Positions 27,283 through 37,280 of a DNA stretch of 64,000 nt are shown piece by piece; the first letter of the stretch is position 1; each line of letters begins with the position of its first letter. The notes beneath the pieces are model-generated. The model was given only the letters and a program-made list of their open reading frames with translations, had not been told where the DNA came from and ran no database searches. The stretch covers positions 28,860 to 92,859 of the forward strand of contig NZ_PJBC01000008.1 in NCBI RefSeq assembly GCF_002836515.1, given 5' to 3'. A program made the position numbers and the translations under genes. The stretch comes from Pseudomonas sp. Choline-02u-1. GTDB lineage: Bacteria; Pseudomonadota; Gammaproteobacteria; Pseudomonadales; Pseudomonadaceae.

Positions 27283-28299
27283 TCACAGTTGCAAAATCAA
27301 CGTCTTCAACGGCGGTTGTTGATCCTGCGAAGGGAAGTCGGCGCCCGGGGGCATCACGCTCCACTCGCGCACCGGCCGCCCGGCCTTCTCGGCGCAGCGC
27401 AACACTTGTTCGCGCCAGTCGTCCATGCTGACTTTCGCCAGGTTGTTGCAGCAGATCAGCACGCCGTTGTCGGCGGTGGTCAGTAGCGCCGGTTTGAGCA
27501 GGCTTTGATAATCGCGCAGCAGATCGACCGTGCCGAACGCGCTTTTCGCCCATGCCGGCGGGTCGAGCAGCACCAGATCGTATTGGCGCTGTTCGAGGCG
27601 CTGATAGCTCGGCAGTTTCTGCCCGCGCCGTTGGCTGATCGGCAGGCCGGCGAGTTGGCGGATGGCTGGAAAGTAATCGGATTGAATGAATTGCATCGGC
27701 GGCAGTTGCGGGTTGAGTAAGCCGTTCTCACGACCAACCGCCAGATTGCCCTCGGCGAAATCCAGATTGCACACTTCGCGCGCACCGCCCGCCGCAGCGC
27801 TGAGACCAACGCCACAGGTATAGGCGAACAGGTTGAGCACGCTTTTGCCTGGCGCGTGATCCTTGACCCAGCCGCGGGTGTTGCGCAGATCCAGGAACAG
27901 CAGCGGATCCTGCCCGGCATGACGCCCGCGCACGCGGTAGTTCAGGCCCCATTCATGCCCGACCAGATCGGCCAGTGCAGCGTCATCGGCTTTATAGACG
28001 CTGTCTTCGCGATCGATCCGCGAATTGCCACGGGAGCGGTCGTTGTAGACCAGCAGGCTGTCGAAGCCCAGCGTCTGGTTGACCATGGCGTGCAGTTGCA
28101 GCAGATCATCACGTTCGAGCGTCTGGTGAAAACTCTGCACCAGCAGTTGCGGGCCGTAGCGGTCGATGGTCAGGCCGCCGGCACCTTCCTGGCTGCCATG
28201 GAACAGCCGATAGCAATCGGTGCCCTGGCTGTGCAGCGCAGCGAGCAGGTCCTGGCGTTGATCGAGGGCGGCGCGCAGCGCCTGATTCAAGGAAGACAT
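27283..28299 (-). CDS. Class I SAM-dependent rRNA methyltransferase (RlmI-like catalytic domain)
   Basis: 338 residues. SAM-binding motif I is in VLNLFAYTCGVGLSAAAGGA and the catalytic motif is VLLDPPAWAKSAFG (DPP). The N-terminal half (GGLTIDRYGPQLLVQSF) matches the family of RlmI/RlmK-type 23S cytosine/guanine methyltransferases but without a full PUA domain. The ATG at 28299 is chosen; longer in-frame readings run into the REPIN. The target nucleotide is not determinable from sequence. Confidence 0.82.
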   Translation of the reverse strand: MSSLNQALRAALDQRQDLLAALHSQGTDCYRLFHGSQEGAGGLTIDRYGPQLLVQSFHQTLERDDLLQLHAMVNQTLGFDSLLVYNDRSRGNSRIDREDSVYKADDAALADLVGHEWGLNYRVRGRHAGQDPLLFLDLRNTRGWVKDHAPGKSVLNLFAYTCGVGLSAAAGGAREVCNLDFAEGNLAVGRENGLLNPQLPPMQFIQSDYFPAIRQLAGLPISQRRGQKLPSYQRLEQRQYDLVLLDPPAWAKSAFGTVDLLRDYQSLLKPALLTTADNGVLICCNNLAKVSMDDWREQVLRCAEKAGRPVREWSVMPPGADFPSQDQQPPLKTLILQL

Positions 28300-28366
28300 G
28301 CGGGCGCCTTGCTGAGGGGAATTGGGGCGCGGGAGTTTAACAGTTTGCCGGGGGATCGCGTGATGG

Positions 28367-28433
28367 CCTTCGCGAGCAGGCTCGCTCCCACAGTGCAATG
28401 CGATCACCTGTGGGAGCGAGCCTGCTCGCGAAG
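28367..28433. repeat. REPIN, type I, perfect arms
   Basis: CTTCGCGAGCAGGCTCGCTC (to 28391) and GTGGGAGCGAGCCTGCTCGC (from 28410) are exact inverted copies around an 18-base centre. It lies between the acs stop and the methyltransferase start. Confidence 0.92.
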
Positions 28434-28442
28434 CTTTTGAAG

Positions 28443-30380
28443 CTATTGATTCAAACGCTTGTCGACCAGATCCTGCACCACACTCGGATCAGCCAGGGTT
28501 GAAGTGTCGCCTAGACTGTCGAGTTCATTGCAGGCAATCTTGCGCAGGATTCGCCGCATGATCTTGCCCGATCGGGTTTTCGGCAGCGCCGGCGCCCACT
28601 GAATCAGGTCTGGTTTGGCGAAGCTGCCGATCTCCTTGCTGACGTGCGCCAGCAGGTCTTTTTTCAACGCTTCGTTGGCCTCGGTGCCGTTCATTGGAGT
28701 GACGAACGCGTAGATGCCCTGGCCTTTGACGTCGTGGGGATAACCGACCACGGCGGCCTCGGCGATGCTGTCGTGCAGCACCAGGGCGCTCTCCACTTCG
28801 GCGGTGCCGATGCGGTGACCGGAGACGTTGATGACGTCGTCGATGCGTCCGGTGATCCAGTAATCGCCGTCCTCGTCGCGGCGGGCGCCGTCGCCGGTGA
28901 AGTAATAGCCGGGATAGGGCTTGAAGTAGGTATCGATCATCCGCTGCGGATCGCCGTAGACGCTGCGAATCTGCGCCGGCCAACTCGACTTGATCGCCAG
29001 CACGCCGCTGCCGGCACCTTTGATTTCCTTGCCGACTTCGTCGAGCAACACCGGTTGCACGCCGAACATCGGTTGCGTCGCGCAGCCGGGCTTGATTCGT
29101 TGGGCACTGACCAGCGGGCTGAGCATGATGCCGCCGGTTTCTGTCTGCCACCAGGTGTCGACGATCGGGCAGCGCTGTTCACCGACGGCATTGAAATACC
29201 ATTCCCACGCTTCGGGGTTAATCGGCTCACCGACGCTGCCGAGCAATCTGAGGCTGGCGCGCGAAGTTTCCTTCAATGGTTCGGCGCCTTCACGCATCAA
29301 CGCACGCAGGGCGGTCGGCGCGGTGTAGAAAATGTTCACCTTGTGCTTGTCGATCACTTGCCAGAACCGCGAACTGTTTGGGTAGCTCGGCACGCCTTCG
29401 AACATCAATGTCGTCGCACCGTTCGCCAGCGGCCCGTAGACGATGTAACTGTGGCCGGTAACCCAGCCGACGTCGGCGGTGCACCAGAACACTTCGCCGT
29501 CGCGGTAATCAAGCACGTATTTGAAGGTCATCGCTGCTTGCAGCAAGTAGCCGCCGGTGGTGTGCAACACGCCTTTGGGTTTGCCGGTGCTGCCGGAGGT
29601 GTAGAGGATGAACAATGGGTCTTCAGCGTCCATTGGTTCCGGCGGGCAGTCGTCGCTGGCCTCACGCACCGCCTGGTGATACCAGAGGTCGCGGCCTTCG
29701 ACCCAATCGACTTGGCCTTGAGTGCGCTCGACCACCACCACGGTGCTGACGTTCGGGCAACTTTGCAGGGCTTTGTCGACGTTATTTTTAAGTGACACAA
29801 AGCGGCCGCCGCGCACGCCTTCATCGGCGGTGATCACGGTGCGGCAGTCGGCATCGAGAATCCGGTCGCGCAGGGAATCCGGAGAAAAGCCGCCGAACAC
29901 CACCGAATGAATCGCGCCGATTCGCGCGCAGGCGAGAATGGCGTAGGCGGCTTCGGGAATCATCGGCATGTAGATGCAGACCCGATCGCCTTTCTTCACG
30001 CCACGGCTTTTCAGCACGTTGGCCAGCCGGCAGACGTGGTGATGGAGTTTGTTGTAGGTGATCTGCGCCGATTCGCCAGGGTCATCGCCTTCCCAGAGCA
30101 GGGCCGTCTGCTCGCCGCGTTGGTCAAGGTGACGGTCGATGCAGTTGTAGCTGACGTTGAGCTTGCCGCCGGCAAACCAGGCCGCTTCACCGGTTTTCAG
30201 GTCATAGCGCTGCACGGTCTGCCACGGTGTGCTCCAGTCGAGAAAACGTGTGGCCTGCTCGGCCCAGAAAGCGCTGGGGTGTTCAATCGATTCGCGGTAC
30301 AGGCGCCGATACTCGTCCTGGCTCAACTGAGCAGCCTGGCGCACGGCATCGGCTTTGGGGAACGTGCTGATATCGAACAT
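28443..30380 (-). CDS. acs: Acetyl-CoA synthetase
   Basis: 645 residues. AMP-binding motif [20 protein letters not shown], acyl-adenylate motif WWQTETGG, core motif [20 protein letters not shown] and the C-terminal acetylatable Lys in [15 protein letters not shown]. It converts acetate to acetyl-CoA. A CA-type Hfq/Crc motif (AAGAATAA) overlaps the ribosome site, consistent with catabolite repression. A propionyl-CoA synthetase is a less likely alternative. In P. aeruginosa the counterpart is acsB. Confidence 0.94.
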   Translation of the reverse strand: MFDISTFPKADAVRQAAQLSQDEYRRLYRESIEHPSAFWAEQATRFLDWSTPWQTVQRYDLKTGEAAWFAGGKLNVSYNCIDRHLDQRGEQTALLWEGDDPGESAQITYNKLHHHVCRLANVLKSRGVKKGDRVCIYMPMIPEAAYAILACARIGAIHSVVFGGFSPDSLRDRILDADCRTVITADEGVRGGRFVSLKNNVDKALQSCPNVSTVVVVERTQGQVDWVEGRDLWYHQAVREASDDCPPEPMDAEDPLFILYTSGSTGKPKGVLHTTGGYLLQAAMTFKYVLDYRDGEVFWCTADVGWVTGHSYIVYGPLANGATTLMFEGVPSYPNSSRFWQVIDKHKVNIFYTAPTALRALMREGAEPLKETSRASLRLLGSVGEPINPEAWEWYFNAVGEQRCPIVDTWWQTETGGIMLSPLVSAQRIKPGCATQPMFGVQPVLLDEVGKEIKGAGSGVLAIKSSWPAQIRSVYGDPQRMIDTYFKPYPGYYFTGDGARRDEDGDYWITGRIDDVINVSGHRIGTAEVESALVLHDSIAEAAVVGYPHDVKGQGIYAFVTPMNGTEANEALKKDLLAHVSKEIGSFAKPDLIQWAPALPKTRSGKIMRRILRKIACNELDSLGDTSTLADPSVVQDLVDKRLNQ

Positions 30381-30389
30381 GACGATTCC

Positions 30390-30397
30390 TTATTCTT
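30390..30397 (-). promoter_or_regulatory. Candidate Hfq/Crc CA motif in the acs ribosome-binding region
   Basis: AAGAATAA on the minus strand (AANAANAA consensus) lies 9-17 bases before the acs ATG and runs into its AAGGAA ribosome site. This is the position where Hfq/Crc blocks translation of repressed genes. Confidence 0.5.
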
Positions 30398-30497
30398 GTG
30401 GTGCGACACGAATAAAGATGCGCCGAGAGGGCGAAGGGTTCAAGCCTGAACAGGAAGTCGATGGCGATCATGGAATTCAGGCATACACAGAACAACT

Positions 30498-30585
30498 GTG
30501 GGAGCGGGCTTGCTCGCGAATACGGTGTGTCAGTCAACAAAGAGGCTGAATGATTCACCGCGTTCGCGAGCAAGCCCGCTCCCAC
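30498..30585. repeat. REPIN, type I
   Basis: GTGGGAGCGGGCTTGCTCGC from 30498 and its inverse ending at 30585, with a ~40-base centre. It lies between acs and pgi (249-bp gap). Confidence 0.9.
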
Positions 30586-30629
30586 ATTCGGACCATGTTG
30601 ACCACAGTTTTGTGACCAACTTAGTCATA

Positions 30630-32294
30630 TCACCCGCGATGACGCCCGCGGAAGTAGTTGATCAGGCCCTGAGTCGAGGCGTCATCGGCAACGGTTTCAT
30701 CGCTGCCGACCAGACGGTTGTAGACGCCTTTGCCCAGCTCCTTGCCCAGTTCCACGCCCCACTGATCGAAGGCATTGATGCCCCAGACCACGCTCTGCAC
30801 GAACACTTTGTGTTCATACATGGCAACCAGTGCGCCGAGGCGACGCGGACTGATGCGCTCGACCACCAACGTGTTGCTCGGACGGTTGCCCGGGATCACC
30901 TTGTGCGGCGCAAGTTTGCGCACGTCGTCTTCGCTCATGCCTTTGTCGCGCAGTTCGGCTTCGGCTTCTGGCAGGGTCTTGCCGAGCATCAGTGCCTGGC
31001 TCTGCGACAGGCAGTTGGCGTACAGCCACTGATGGTGGTCGGAAACCGGATTGAAGCTGACGATCGGCACGATGAAGTCAGCCGGAATCAGCTGGGTGCC
31101 CTGGTGCAGCAACTGGTGGTAAGCGTGCTGACCGTTGCAGCCGACGCCGCCCCAGATTACCGGACCGGTATCGGTCGATACTGAGGTGCCGTCCTGACGC
31201 ACGCTCTTGCCATTGGATTCCATGTCCAGTTGTTGCAAGTGCTTGGTGATGTTGCGCAGGTAGTGGTCGTACGGCAGGATCGCGTGGCTTTGCGCGCCCC
31301 AGAAGTTGCCATACCAGACGCCAAGCAGGGCCAGAAGCACCGGCATGTTCTGTTCGAACGGCGCGGTCTGGAAATGCTGGTCCATGGTGTAGGCACCGGA
31401 CAGCAGTTCCTTAAAGTTGGACATGCCGATGGCCAGGGCAATTGGCAAACCAATCGCCGACCACAGCGAGTAACGGCCGCCAACCCAGTCCCACATCGGG
31501 AAGATGTTTTCTTCGCGAATACCGAACGCCACGGCTGCCGCGTTATTACTCGAGACGGCGATAAAGTGACGATACAGCTCGGCTTCCGAACCGCCCTGCG
31601 CCAGGTACCACGCACGGGCAGCCTGGGCATTCTTCAGGGTTTCGAGGGTGTTGAACGACTTCGACGAAACGATGAACAGCGTGGTCTCGGCGCGCAGTTT
31701 CTGCGTCAGCTCGTGAAACTCACTGCCGTCGATGTTCGCCAGATAGTGGCAACGCACGCCTTTCTGCGCGTAGGAAAGCAGCGCTTCGGACACCAGTTCG
31801 GGGCCAAGGAACGAGCCACCGATGCCGATGTTGACCACGTCAGTGATCGGCTTCTCGGTGTAGCCGCGCCACAGGCCGTCGTGGATGCGGCCGACCAGAT
31901 CGGTGATCTGGTTGAGTACCTTGTGCACTTCCGGCATCACGTTGACGCCGTTGACCGACAACTTGTCGCCGACCGGGCGGCGCAGGGCGGTGTGCAGGGC
32001 CGGACGGGCTTCGGAGGCGTTGACGATTTCGCCGTCGAACAGCGCTTTGATTGCGCCCTTCAGATCGACTTCGTTGGCCAGACCCACCAGCAGGTTGCGG
32101 GTCTGGGCGTTGATCAAATTCTTAGAATAATCGAGAAACAGGCCGCAGCTGCTGAGAGTGAACTGATTGAAACGCTGCGGATCGGCGTTGAAGGCTTCGC
32201 GCATGCTGAAATCCTGCATCGCTTGGCGGTGATCTTTCAACGCTTGCCAGGCGGGCAGAGCGGTAACGTCGTGAGGAGTGCGGTAGTACGCCAT
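30630..32294 (-). CDS. pgi: Glucose-6-phosphate isomerase
   Basis: 554 residues, the usual length. Signature regions: [20 protein letters not shown] (sugar-phosphate binding), [40 protein letters not shown] (catalytic loop) and [20 protein letters not shown]. The ATG at 32294 is chosen; an upstream in-frame extension lacks support. It interconverts glucose-6-P and fructose-6-P, which in Pseudomonas serves gluconeogenesis and the EDEMP cycle. Confidence 0.96.
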   Translation of the reverse strand: MAYYRTPHDVTALPAWQALKDHRQAMQDFSMREAFNADPQRFNQFTLSSCGLFLDYSKNLINAQTRNLLVGLANEVDLKGAIKALFDGEIVNASEARPALHTALRRPVGDKLSVNGVNVMPEVHKVLNQITDLVGRIHDGLWRGYTEKPITDVVNIGIGGSFLGPELVSEALLSYAQKGVRCHYLANIDGSEFHELTQKLRAETTLFIVSSKSFNTLETLKNAQAARAWYLAQGGSEAELYRHFIAVSSNNAAAVAFGIREENIFPMWDWVGGRYSLWSAIGLPIALAIGMSNFKELLSGAYTMDQHFQTAPFEQNMPVLLALLGVWYGNFWGAQSHAILPYDHYLRNITKHLQQLDMESNGKSVRQDGTSVSTDTGPVIWGGVGCNGQHAYHQLLHQGTQLIPADFIVPIVSFNPVSDHHQWLYANCLSQSQALMLGKTLPEAEAELRDKGMSEDDVRKLAPHKVIPGNRPSNTLVVERISPRRLGALVAMYEHKVFVQSVVWGINAFDQWGVELGKELGKGVYNRLVGSDETVADDASTQGLINYFRGRHRG

Positions 32295-32672
32295 CGCTGC
32301 GGTTTTCCTTTTTACTTGAACGGCCTTTTGAACACGGTACAGATCAACCATGCCTTTTATCGCATGGGATCAACTGCGTCGACACGATAACTGGACACAG
32401 GGCGAATACAGTAAACCTCGCGCTGCGTTCTGTCTTGACTTTGTCTGACCAGATCCCTGTACTTTTTTAACATTCGCAGTGGAATCTGCCCGACAAACGG
32501 AGATGCGCGGAAGACTTCCACCCACCCGGCATGCCCGACGATAATTTCTGCAGCACCGAAAACACCTGTGGGAGCGAGCCTGCTCGCGAAGGCGTCGTGT
32601 CAGTCAACTTATAAGTCGCTGATACACCGCCTTCGCGAGCAGGTTCGCTCCCACAGGGAAATTCGTTGCTGT
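32295..32672. other. 378-bp gap between pgi and panC, with REPIN
   Basis: No gene is seen. The left ~270 bases are the upstream region of pgi (minus strand); no convincing promoter was picked. The right part is a type I REPIN. panD, which in P. aeruginosa PAO1 lies here (from memory), is absent; no remnant was recognised. Confidence 0.6.
32568..32654. repeat. REPIN, type I
   Basis: GTGGGAGCGAGCCTGCTCGC from 32568 and an inverted arm ending CGCTCCCAC at 32654. It ends 18 bases from the panC stop codon. Confidence 0.9.
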
Positions 32673-33533
32673 TTAAATCGGGCTGTCGAGATTCAGATGC
32701 AGGTTGTCGATCAACCGCGTGGTGCCGAGGAACGCTGCTACCAGAATTACCAGATCGCGATCTTCCGCCGTCGCCGTACGCAAGCTCAGGCCATGGCGGA
32801 TCTCCAGATAATCCGGACGCAGACCCGCGGCTTCCAGCACTTGCAACTGCGTAGCGATCAGCGCCGGATAGCCGCGTTCGCCTTGCTTGATCGCTTCGGC
32901 AATGTTGCTCAGCACGCGGTAGACCACCGGTGCCACGGCACGCTGGTCTTCATTGAGAAAACCGTTGCGCGACGACAATGCCAGACCGTCCGCTGCACGC
33001 ACGGTCGGCTCGCCGATGATCTGAATCGGCATGTTCAGGTCATGCACCAGCGCGCGGATGACTGCCAGTTGCTGGTAATCCTTCTGGCCGAAAATCGCCA
33101 GATCTGGCTGGACCATGTTGAACAGCTTGCTGACCACCGTCGCCACGCCTTCGAAGTGCCCCGGACGGCTGGCGCCACACAGACCTTCGGATAATTGCGG
33201 CACGCTGACCCGGGTCTGACCGGCCATGCCATCGGGATACATTTCTTCAACGGTTGGCGCAAACAGCAGATCGCAACCGGCTTCGAGGAGTTTTTCCTGA
33301 TCGGCTGCGAGGGTGCGCGGGTATTTGTCGAGGTCTTCACCGGCACCGAATTGCAGCGGGTTAACGAAAATACTCGCGACCACGAAGTCCACTCGCTGTG
33401 TGGCCTTGGTGATCAACGCAACGTGGCCGCTGTGCAGGTTGCCCATGGTCGGCACGAAGCCGATACGCTTGCCTTCACTGCGCGCGCGGGCGACGGCGGC
33501 GCGCAGTTCGCGTACGGTTTTGACGGTGTTCAT
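32673..33533 (-). CDS. panC: Pantothenate synthetase
   Basis: 286 residues, nucleotidyltransferase superfamily. ATP-binding HIGH-like motif [12 protein letters not shown], pantoate-binding region [18 protein letters not shown] and the KMSKS-like ALSSRNGFL. It joins pantoate and beta-alanine. The ATG at 33533 overlaps the panB stop (ATGA). panD, which would make beta-alanine, is not in this window. Confidence 0.95.
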   Translation of the reverse strand: MNTVKTVRELRAAVARARSEGKRIGFVPTMGNLHSGHVALITKATQRVDFVVASIFVNPLQFGAGEDLDKYPRTLAADQEKLLEAGCDLLFAPTVEEMYPDGMAGQTRVSVPQLSEGLCGASRPGHFEGVATVVSKLFNMVQPDLAIFGQKDYQQLAVIRALVHDLNMPIQIIGEPTVRAADGLALSSRNGFLNEDQRAVAPVVYRVLSNIAEAIKQGERGYPALIATQLQVLEAAGLRPDYLEIRHGLSLRTATAEDRDLVILVAAFLGTTRLIDNLHLNLDSPI

Positions 33534-34330
33534 GCAGAGAATCCGTGTTCGATGCCGGGGAATGTGGTGGCTTTGACTTCGTTGACGTAAGCCTTCAACG
33601 CAGCCTGGATGCTGTCCTGACCGTGCATGAAGTTCTTGACGAATTTGGGTACACGGCCGGTGATCGACAGGCCGAGCATGTCGTGCAATACCAGTACCTG
33701 GCCGTCGGTAGCGTTGCCGGCGCCGATGCCGATCACCGGAATGCTCACGGCCTGGCTGATTTCCGCTGCCAGTTCGCTCGGCACGCATTCGAGCAGCAGC
33801 ATGGCCGCGCCGGCCTGCTCCAGCGCGATCGCATCGGCACGCATCTGGCGCGCCTGGTTCTCGTTGCGGCCCTGCACTTTATAGCCACCGAGGAGGTTCA
33901 CCGCCTGCGGGGTCAGGCCCATGTGCGCACACACCGGGACACCGCGTTCGGCCAGCAGGCGGATCGACTCCGCCAGCCACAGCTGACCTTCAACTTTGAC
34001 CATGTGCGCACCGGCCTGCATCAGCAGGGCGCTGTTGGTCATGGTTTGTTCGAGGGTGGCATTGGCCATGAACGGCAGGTCGGCGAGGATCAAGGCATCG
34101 CCATTGCCGCGCTTGACGCTGGCGACGTGGTAGGCCATTTCCGCCGTGGTCACCGGCAGAGTGCTGTCGTGACCCTGCAGGACCATACCGAGGGAGTCGC
34201 CGACCAGCAGCACTTCGACACCAGCCTCATTGCAGGCATGTGCGAAGGTCGCGTCATAGCAGGTCAGCATGGTGATCTTTTCACCTTTCTGCTTGAGGCT
34301 CTGGAGCGTGGTCAGGGTGATGGCTGGCAT
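33530..34330 (-). CDS. panB: 3-methyl-2-oxobutanoate hydroxymethyltransferase
   Basis: 266 residues, TIM-barrel family. Motifs: [40 protein letters not shown] (Mg/substrate loop) and [18 protein letters not shown]. It catalyses the first committed step of pantothenate synthesis and precedes panC with a four-base overlap. The 398-bp region upstream separates it from folK. Confidence 0.96.
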   Translation of the reverse strand: MPAITLTTLQSLKQKGEKITMLTCYDATFAHACNEAGVEVLLVGDSLGMVLQGHDSTLPVTTAEMAYHVASVKRGNGDALILADLPFMANATLEQTMTNSALLMQAGAHMVKVEGQLWLAESIRLLAERGVPVCAHMGLTPQAVNLLGGYKVQGRNENQARQMRADAIALEQAGAAMLLLECVPSELAAEISQAVSIPVIGIGAGNATDGQVLVLHDMLGLSITGRVPKFVKNFMHGQDSIQAALKAYVNEVKATTFPGIEHGFSA

Positions 34331-34728
34331 GTAAAAAATCCTCGTTCAGGCGCTCTGGAAACTGCTGCGAGTCACGCGCGTGATTTTTCATCTACTCAGG
34401 CGCACGGTCTTGTGTCGTGCTTTGAAAGGCCTGGATTGCGCCCGTTCATGCCGGGTTGGCGGCAGCGGGACGCCTATAGTCGTGATGAGCCAACAGGAAG
34501 TCAATTGCGTGTGTTACCGCATTGTTACGCGGGCAGTGTTACCGGCGTTACTGATGCGATTCAGCGGCGCGGCGGGCCTGATTCGGGGGATTTTTGTCTG
34601 ACAAGAATCATGAATATCACCCGATCAACTGTAGGAGCTGTCGAGTGAAACGAGGCTGCGATCTTTTGATCTTTAGAATCAAGATCAAAAGACCGCAGCG
34701 TTCCGCAGCTCCTACAGGGGGATTTGGG
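34331..34728. other. 398-bp gap between panB and folK, with REPIN
   Basis: The ~300 bases next to panB hold its promoter region and leader; I see no gene or confident promoter there. The part next to folK is a type II REPIN that may terminate folK transcripts. Confidence 0.55.
34631..34715. repeat. REPIN, type II, partly degenerate
   Basis: GTAGGAGCTGTCGAGTGAAA from 34631 and GTTCCGCAGCTCCTAC ending at 34715, with TGCGATCTTTTGATCTT in the centre. The head-proximal bases of both arms have diverged from the perfect copy at 16861-16936. Confidence 0.8.
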
Positions 34729-35214
34729 TCAGGGCTGGAAGATGCGTTCAAGGCCGACGAACGGGCAGGCGGCGAGCAGGTCGGAGAGGGCGCGGCCATC
34801 GGCAAGCCGCAGGTCTTGCGGCGCCAGTTCTGCGAGAGGATAGAGTACGAACGCCCGCTCCTGAATCTGATAATGCGGGACTTTCAGCCGTGGCTCATCG
34901 ATCAGGCGATCGCCGAACAGCAGAATATCCAGATCCAGCGTGCGTGGCCCCCAACGCTCCAGACGCTCACGTCCCTGCTCATTCTCGATCGCCTGCAAGG
35001 CGTCGAGCAGCTCGATCGGAGCAAGCGAGCTATCGAGGGCGACGACAGCATTGGTGTAACGCGGCTGGCCGGGCAACAGCGAATCGCTTTGATAAAAGCT
35101 GGAAACGCCAGCGAGGGTGGTCTGCGGCAATTGCTCCAGCGCCGCGACGGCGCTGCGCAATTGTCCGGCCGGGTCAGCGAGGTTGCTGCCCAAGCCAATA
35201 TAGATGCGCTCCAT
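34729..35214 (-). CDS. folK: 6-hydroxymethyl-7,8-dihydropterin pyrophosphokinase
   Basis: 161 residues: GLGSNLADPAGQLRSAVAAL at the N-terminus and the HPPK signature ERWGPRTLDLDILLFGD with metal-binding Asp residues. It transfers pyrophosphate from ATP in folate synthesis. It begins three bases after the pcnB stop, so it is cotranscribed with pcnB. Confidence 0.95.
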   Translation of the reverse strand: MERIYIGLGSNLADPAGQLRSAVAALEQLPQTTLAGVSSFYQSDSLLPGQPRYTNAVVALDSSLAPIELLDALQAIENEQGRERLERWGPRTLDLDILLFGDRLIDEPRLKVPHYQIQERAFVLYPLAELAPQDLRLADGRALSDLLAACPFVGLERIFQP

Positions 35215-35217
35215 GGC

Positions 35218-36618
35218 TTATTCGCCCGTTGCGCTCGATGCGCCGGCGCGCTTACGCTTGGAACCGCCGCTGCGGCGACGTTTGCGCGGTGCGCCGCTGG
35301 CATCGTCACCCTTGCCGCTGAGGTCGCGGATCATGTCGCGGCGCTCGCTATCGTTGGCGTCCTGATAATCGGTCCACCATTCGCCGAGGCCGTCGGTCTC
35401 CTCACCGGCGCTTTCACGCAGCAGGAGGAAATCGTAACCGGCACGAAAGCGCGGGTTGTCCAGCAACAGATCGGCGCGTTTGCCACTGCGGCGTGGCAGG
35501 CGTTCCTGCATGTCCCAGATTTCGCGGATCGGCATGGTGAAGCGCTTCGGAATCGCGATGCGCTGGCACTGCTCGGCAATCAGTTCGTGAGCGGCTTCCT
35601 GCATCGCCGGAATCGGCGGCATGCCACGTTCCTGCAGACGCAACACGCGCGCCGGTAGCGCCGGCCACAACAGCGCAGCGAAGAGGAACGCCGGGGTTAC
35701 CGGTTTGTTCTGCTTGATGCGCAGGTCGGTGTTGGTCAGGGCTTCGCTGATCAGCGTGTGGGTGTATTGCGGATTGTATTCCAGCGCTTCGGCACTGGCC
35801 GGGAACAGCGGGGCGAACAGTTGCAGATCGACCAGCATTTCAAAGGTGATCGCGCCGTGACCGGAGAGGAACAGCTTGAGCACTTCTTCGAACAGCCGCG
35901 CCGACGGGATCTCGCGCAGCATCGGCGCCAATTCGCGGATCGGCTGCACGGTGTGCTTTTCGATGCCGAAATTGAGCTTGGCGGCAAACCGTACGGCCCG
36001 CAGCATGCGCACTGGGTCTTCCTGGTAACGCTGCTTCGGGTCACCGATCAGACGGATCAGATGATTGCGGATGTCGTGCACGCCATTGGCGTAATCGAGA
36101 ATGCGCTCGCTGACCGGATCGTAATACAGGGCGTTGATGGTGAAGTCGCGGCGTTGCGCGTCTTCTTCCAGGGTGCCGTAGACGTTATCGCGCAGAATCC
36201 GCCCGCTCTCGTTGCGCGAAGACTGATTGCTGTCTTCGTCGTGTTCGTTGACCGGGTGATTGGCGCGGAAGGTCGCGACTTCAATGATTTCGCGACCGAA
36301 ATGGATATGCACCAGCTTGAAGCGACGGCCAATGATCCGCGCATTGCGGAATTCGGCGCGGACCTGCTCGGGGGTGGCGCTGGTGGCGACGTCGAAATCC
36401 TTGGGCGTGATGCCCAGCAGCATGTCACGCACGCAACCACCGACCAGGTAAGCCTGGTAACCGGCACCTTGCAGGCGTTCGACGATATTCACCGCATAGC
36501 GGCTGAATTGCGTTTTCTGCAGCGAGTGCTGGCCGCTGTTGAGCACTTCAGGGGTGCTGCGGATGTGTTGCGTACGACGCACGGGAGTTCGGAATGACTG
36601 GAACAGCTTCTTCAGCAT
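35218..36618 (-). CDS. pcnB: Poly(A) polymerase I
   Basis: 466 residues. Nucleotidyltransferase motif YLVGGCVRDMLLGITPKDFD, RNA-binding segment RDFTINALYY and a very basic C-terminal tail (RKRRRSGGSKRKR). It adds 3' A-tails to RNA and promotes decay. The ATG at 36618 matches the usual N-terminus (MLKKLFQSF); a longer in-frame start at 36690 lies near the end of crcZ and is unlikely. It lies downstream of crcZ on the same strand; the crcZ terminator separates them. Confidence 0.93.
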   Translation of the reverse strand: MLKKLFQSFRTPVRRTQHIRSTPEVLNSGQHSLQKTQFSRYAVNIVERLQGAGYQAYLVGGCVRDMLLGITPKDFDVATSATPEQVRAEFRNARIIGRRFKLVHIHFGREIIEVATFRANHPVNEHDEDSNQSSRNESGRILRDNVYGTLEEDAQRRDFTINALYYDPVSERILDYANGVHDIRNHLIRLIGDPKQRYQEDPVRMLRAVRFAAKLNFGIEKHTVQPIRELAPMLREIPSARLFEEVLKLFLSGHGAITFEMLVDLQLFAPLFPASAEALEYNPQYTHTLISEALTNTDLRIKQNKPVTPAFLFAALLWPALPARVLRLQERGMPPIPAMQEAAHELIAEQCQRIAIPKRFTMPIREIWDMQERLPRRSGKRADLLLDNPRFRAGYDFLLLRESAGEETDGLGEWWTDYQDANDSERRDMIRDLSGKGDDASGAPRKRRRSGGSKRKRAGASSATGE

Positions 36619-36791
36619 GGGATGCACTGTTTGAAGGAATGTTCGGCCATACCAAAAGAATGACCGCATGATGGGCGCAGATTCTAGCATTTAGTCGGGG
36701 GATGGTGTAGGAGACAGCAGATTCAAGCTGAAAGCCGCAAGTTACAAGGGGGCGAGCGGGGTAGATCGGAGGATTTTCTACAGAAGGGAGA

Positions 36792-36817
36792 AACTACAAG
36801 GGGAGCCGAAGCTCCCC
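36792..36817 (-). terminator. Terminator of crcZ
   Basis: On the minus strand GGGGAGC-TTCG-GCTCCCC (UUCG tetraloop), then TTGTAGTTT. It ends the A-rich RNA read from 37157. Confidence 0.85.
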
Positions 36818-37157
36818 AAGAAGTAGTTGCGTGCTCTTTTTATTATTGATTCGGGCTTCTTGTTTTTGTTGAGTGCCCTCGCCACGAAGTGCTTCCTTCG
36901 TGACCCTCCCAATCGGGAGCCAAGAGCAAACGGATTGCTTTGGTCGCTGAATTGCAGTGATCTGTCGATCCAACCAGTACAGGCTCTGTCTTAGGACAGT
37001 TTTTGTTGTTCTCGGCCTGGTCGTGGGGCAAGCCCCAAATACAACGCCTCTCCAAAAGAATCAGTTAGCTGCGCCTCTCGCCGTCTTGTTTTTATTGTGC
37101 GTGAGTCGATACGTCTTATTTTTATTGTCTTGTGCATTGCTTGTTATTGTTCTTGTA
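36792..37157 (-). ncRNA. crcZ: CrcZ regulatory RNA (Hfq/Crc decoy)
   Basis: About 366 nt between cbrB and pcnB, the known crcZ position. No plausible protein is encoded. The minus strand begins ACAAGAACAATAACAAGCAA and holds six clusters of AANAANAA motifs, at 37141-37156, 37115-37132, 37085-37097, 37000-37010, 36858-36871 and 36836-36847. Family role: sequesters Hfq (with Crc) and so relieves catabolite repression; induced by CbrAB. The 5' end is placed ~12 bases after the -12 element and is approximate. The start and motif layout match CrcZ of other Pseudomonas as I remember it. Confidence 0.92.
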
Positions 37158-37167
37158 CCAAACATAT

Positions 37168-37183
37168 AGCAGGGTGCGTGCCA
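37168..37183 (-). promoter_or_regulatory. Sigma-54 promoter of crcZ
   Basis: On the minus strand TGGCACGCACCCTGCT matches TGGCACG-N4-TTGCW with one mismatch. CbrB, encoded upstream, is the expected activator. Confidence 0.9.
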
Positions 37184-37241
37184 ACTTTTGCGAACCCCAA
37201 CAAAACAAGGGGTTAGGTCGTTATGGCCGTTTTCCAGGGAC

Positions 37242-37280
37242 GAAAAAAAGCCGGGGTTTCGTTACCGATAACCCCGGCTT
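37242..37280 (-). terminator. Terminator of cbrB
   Basis: AAGCCGGGGTT (37248-37258) pairs with AACCCCGGCTT (37270-37280); on the minus strand a run of seven Ts follows. It isolates crcZ from cbrAB transcription. Confidence 0.9.

Noticed and set aside
28367..32654. Regularly occurring inverted repeats considered as a CRISPR array
   Set aside because: Units are palindromic pairs placed singly between different genes, without uniform spacers; they are REPINs.
33534..33788. Extension of panC upstream to a longer start
   Set aside because: It would run through the 3' end of panB in another frame; the ATG at 33533 overlaps the panB stop and matches the family N-terminus.
36843..37169. Two ~70-codon frames (one on each strand) between pcnB and cbrB
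   Set aside because: They lie inside crcZ; composition follows the A-rich RNA motifs and not a protein family.
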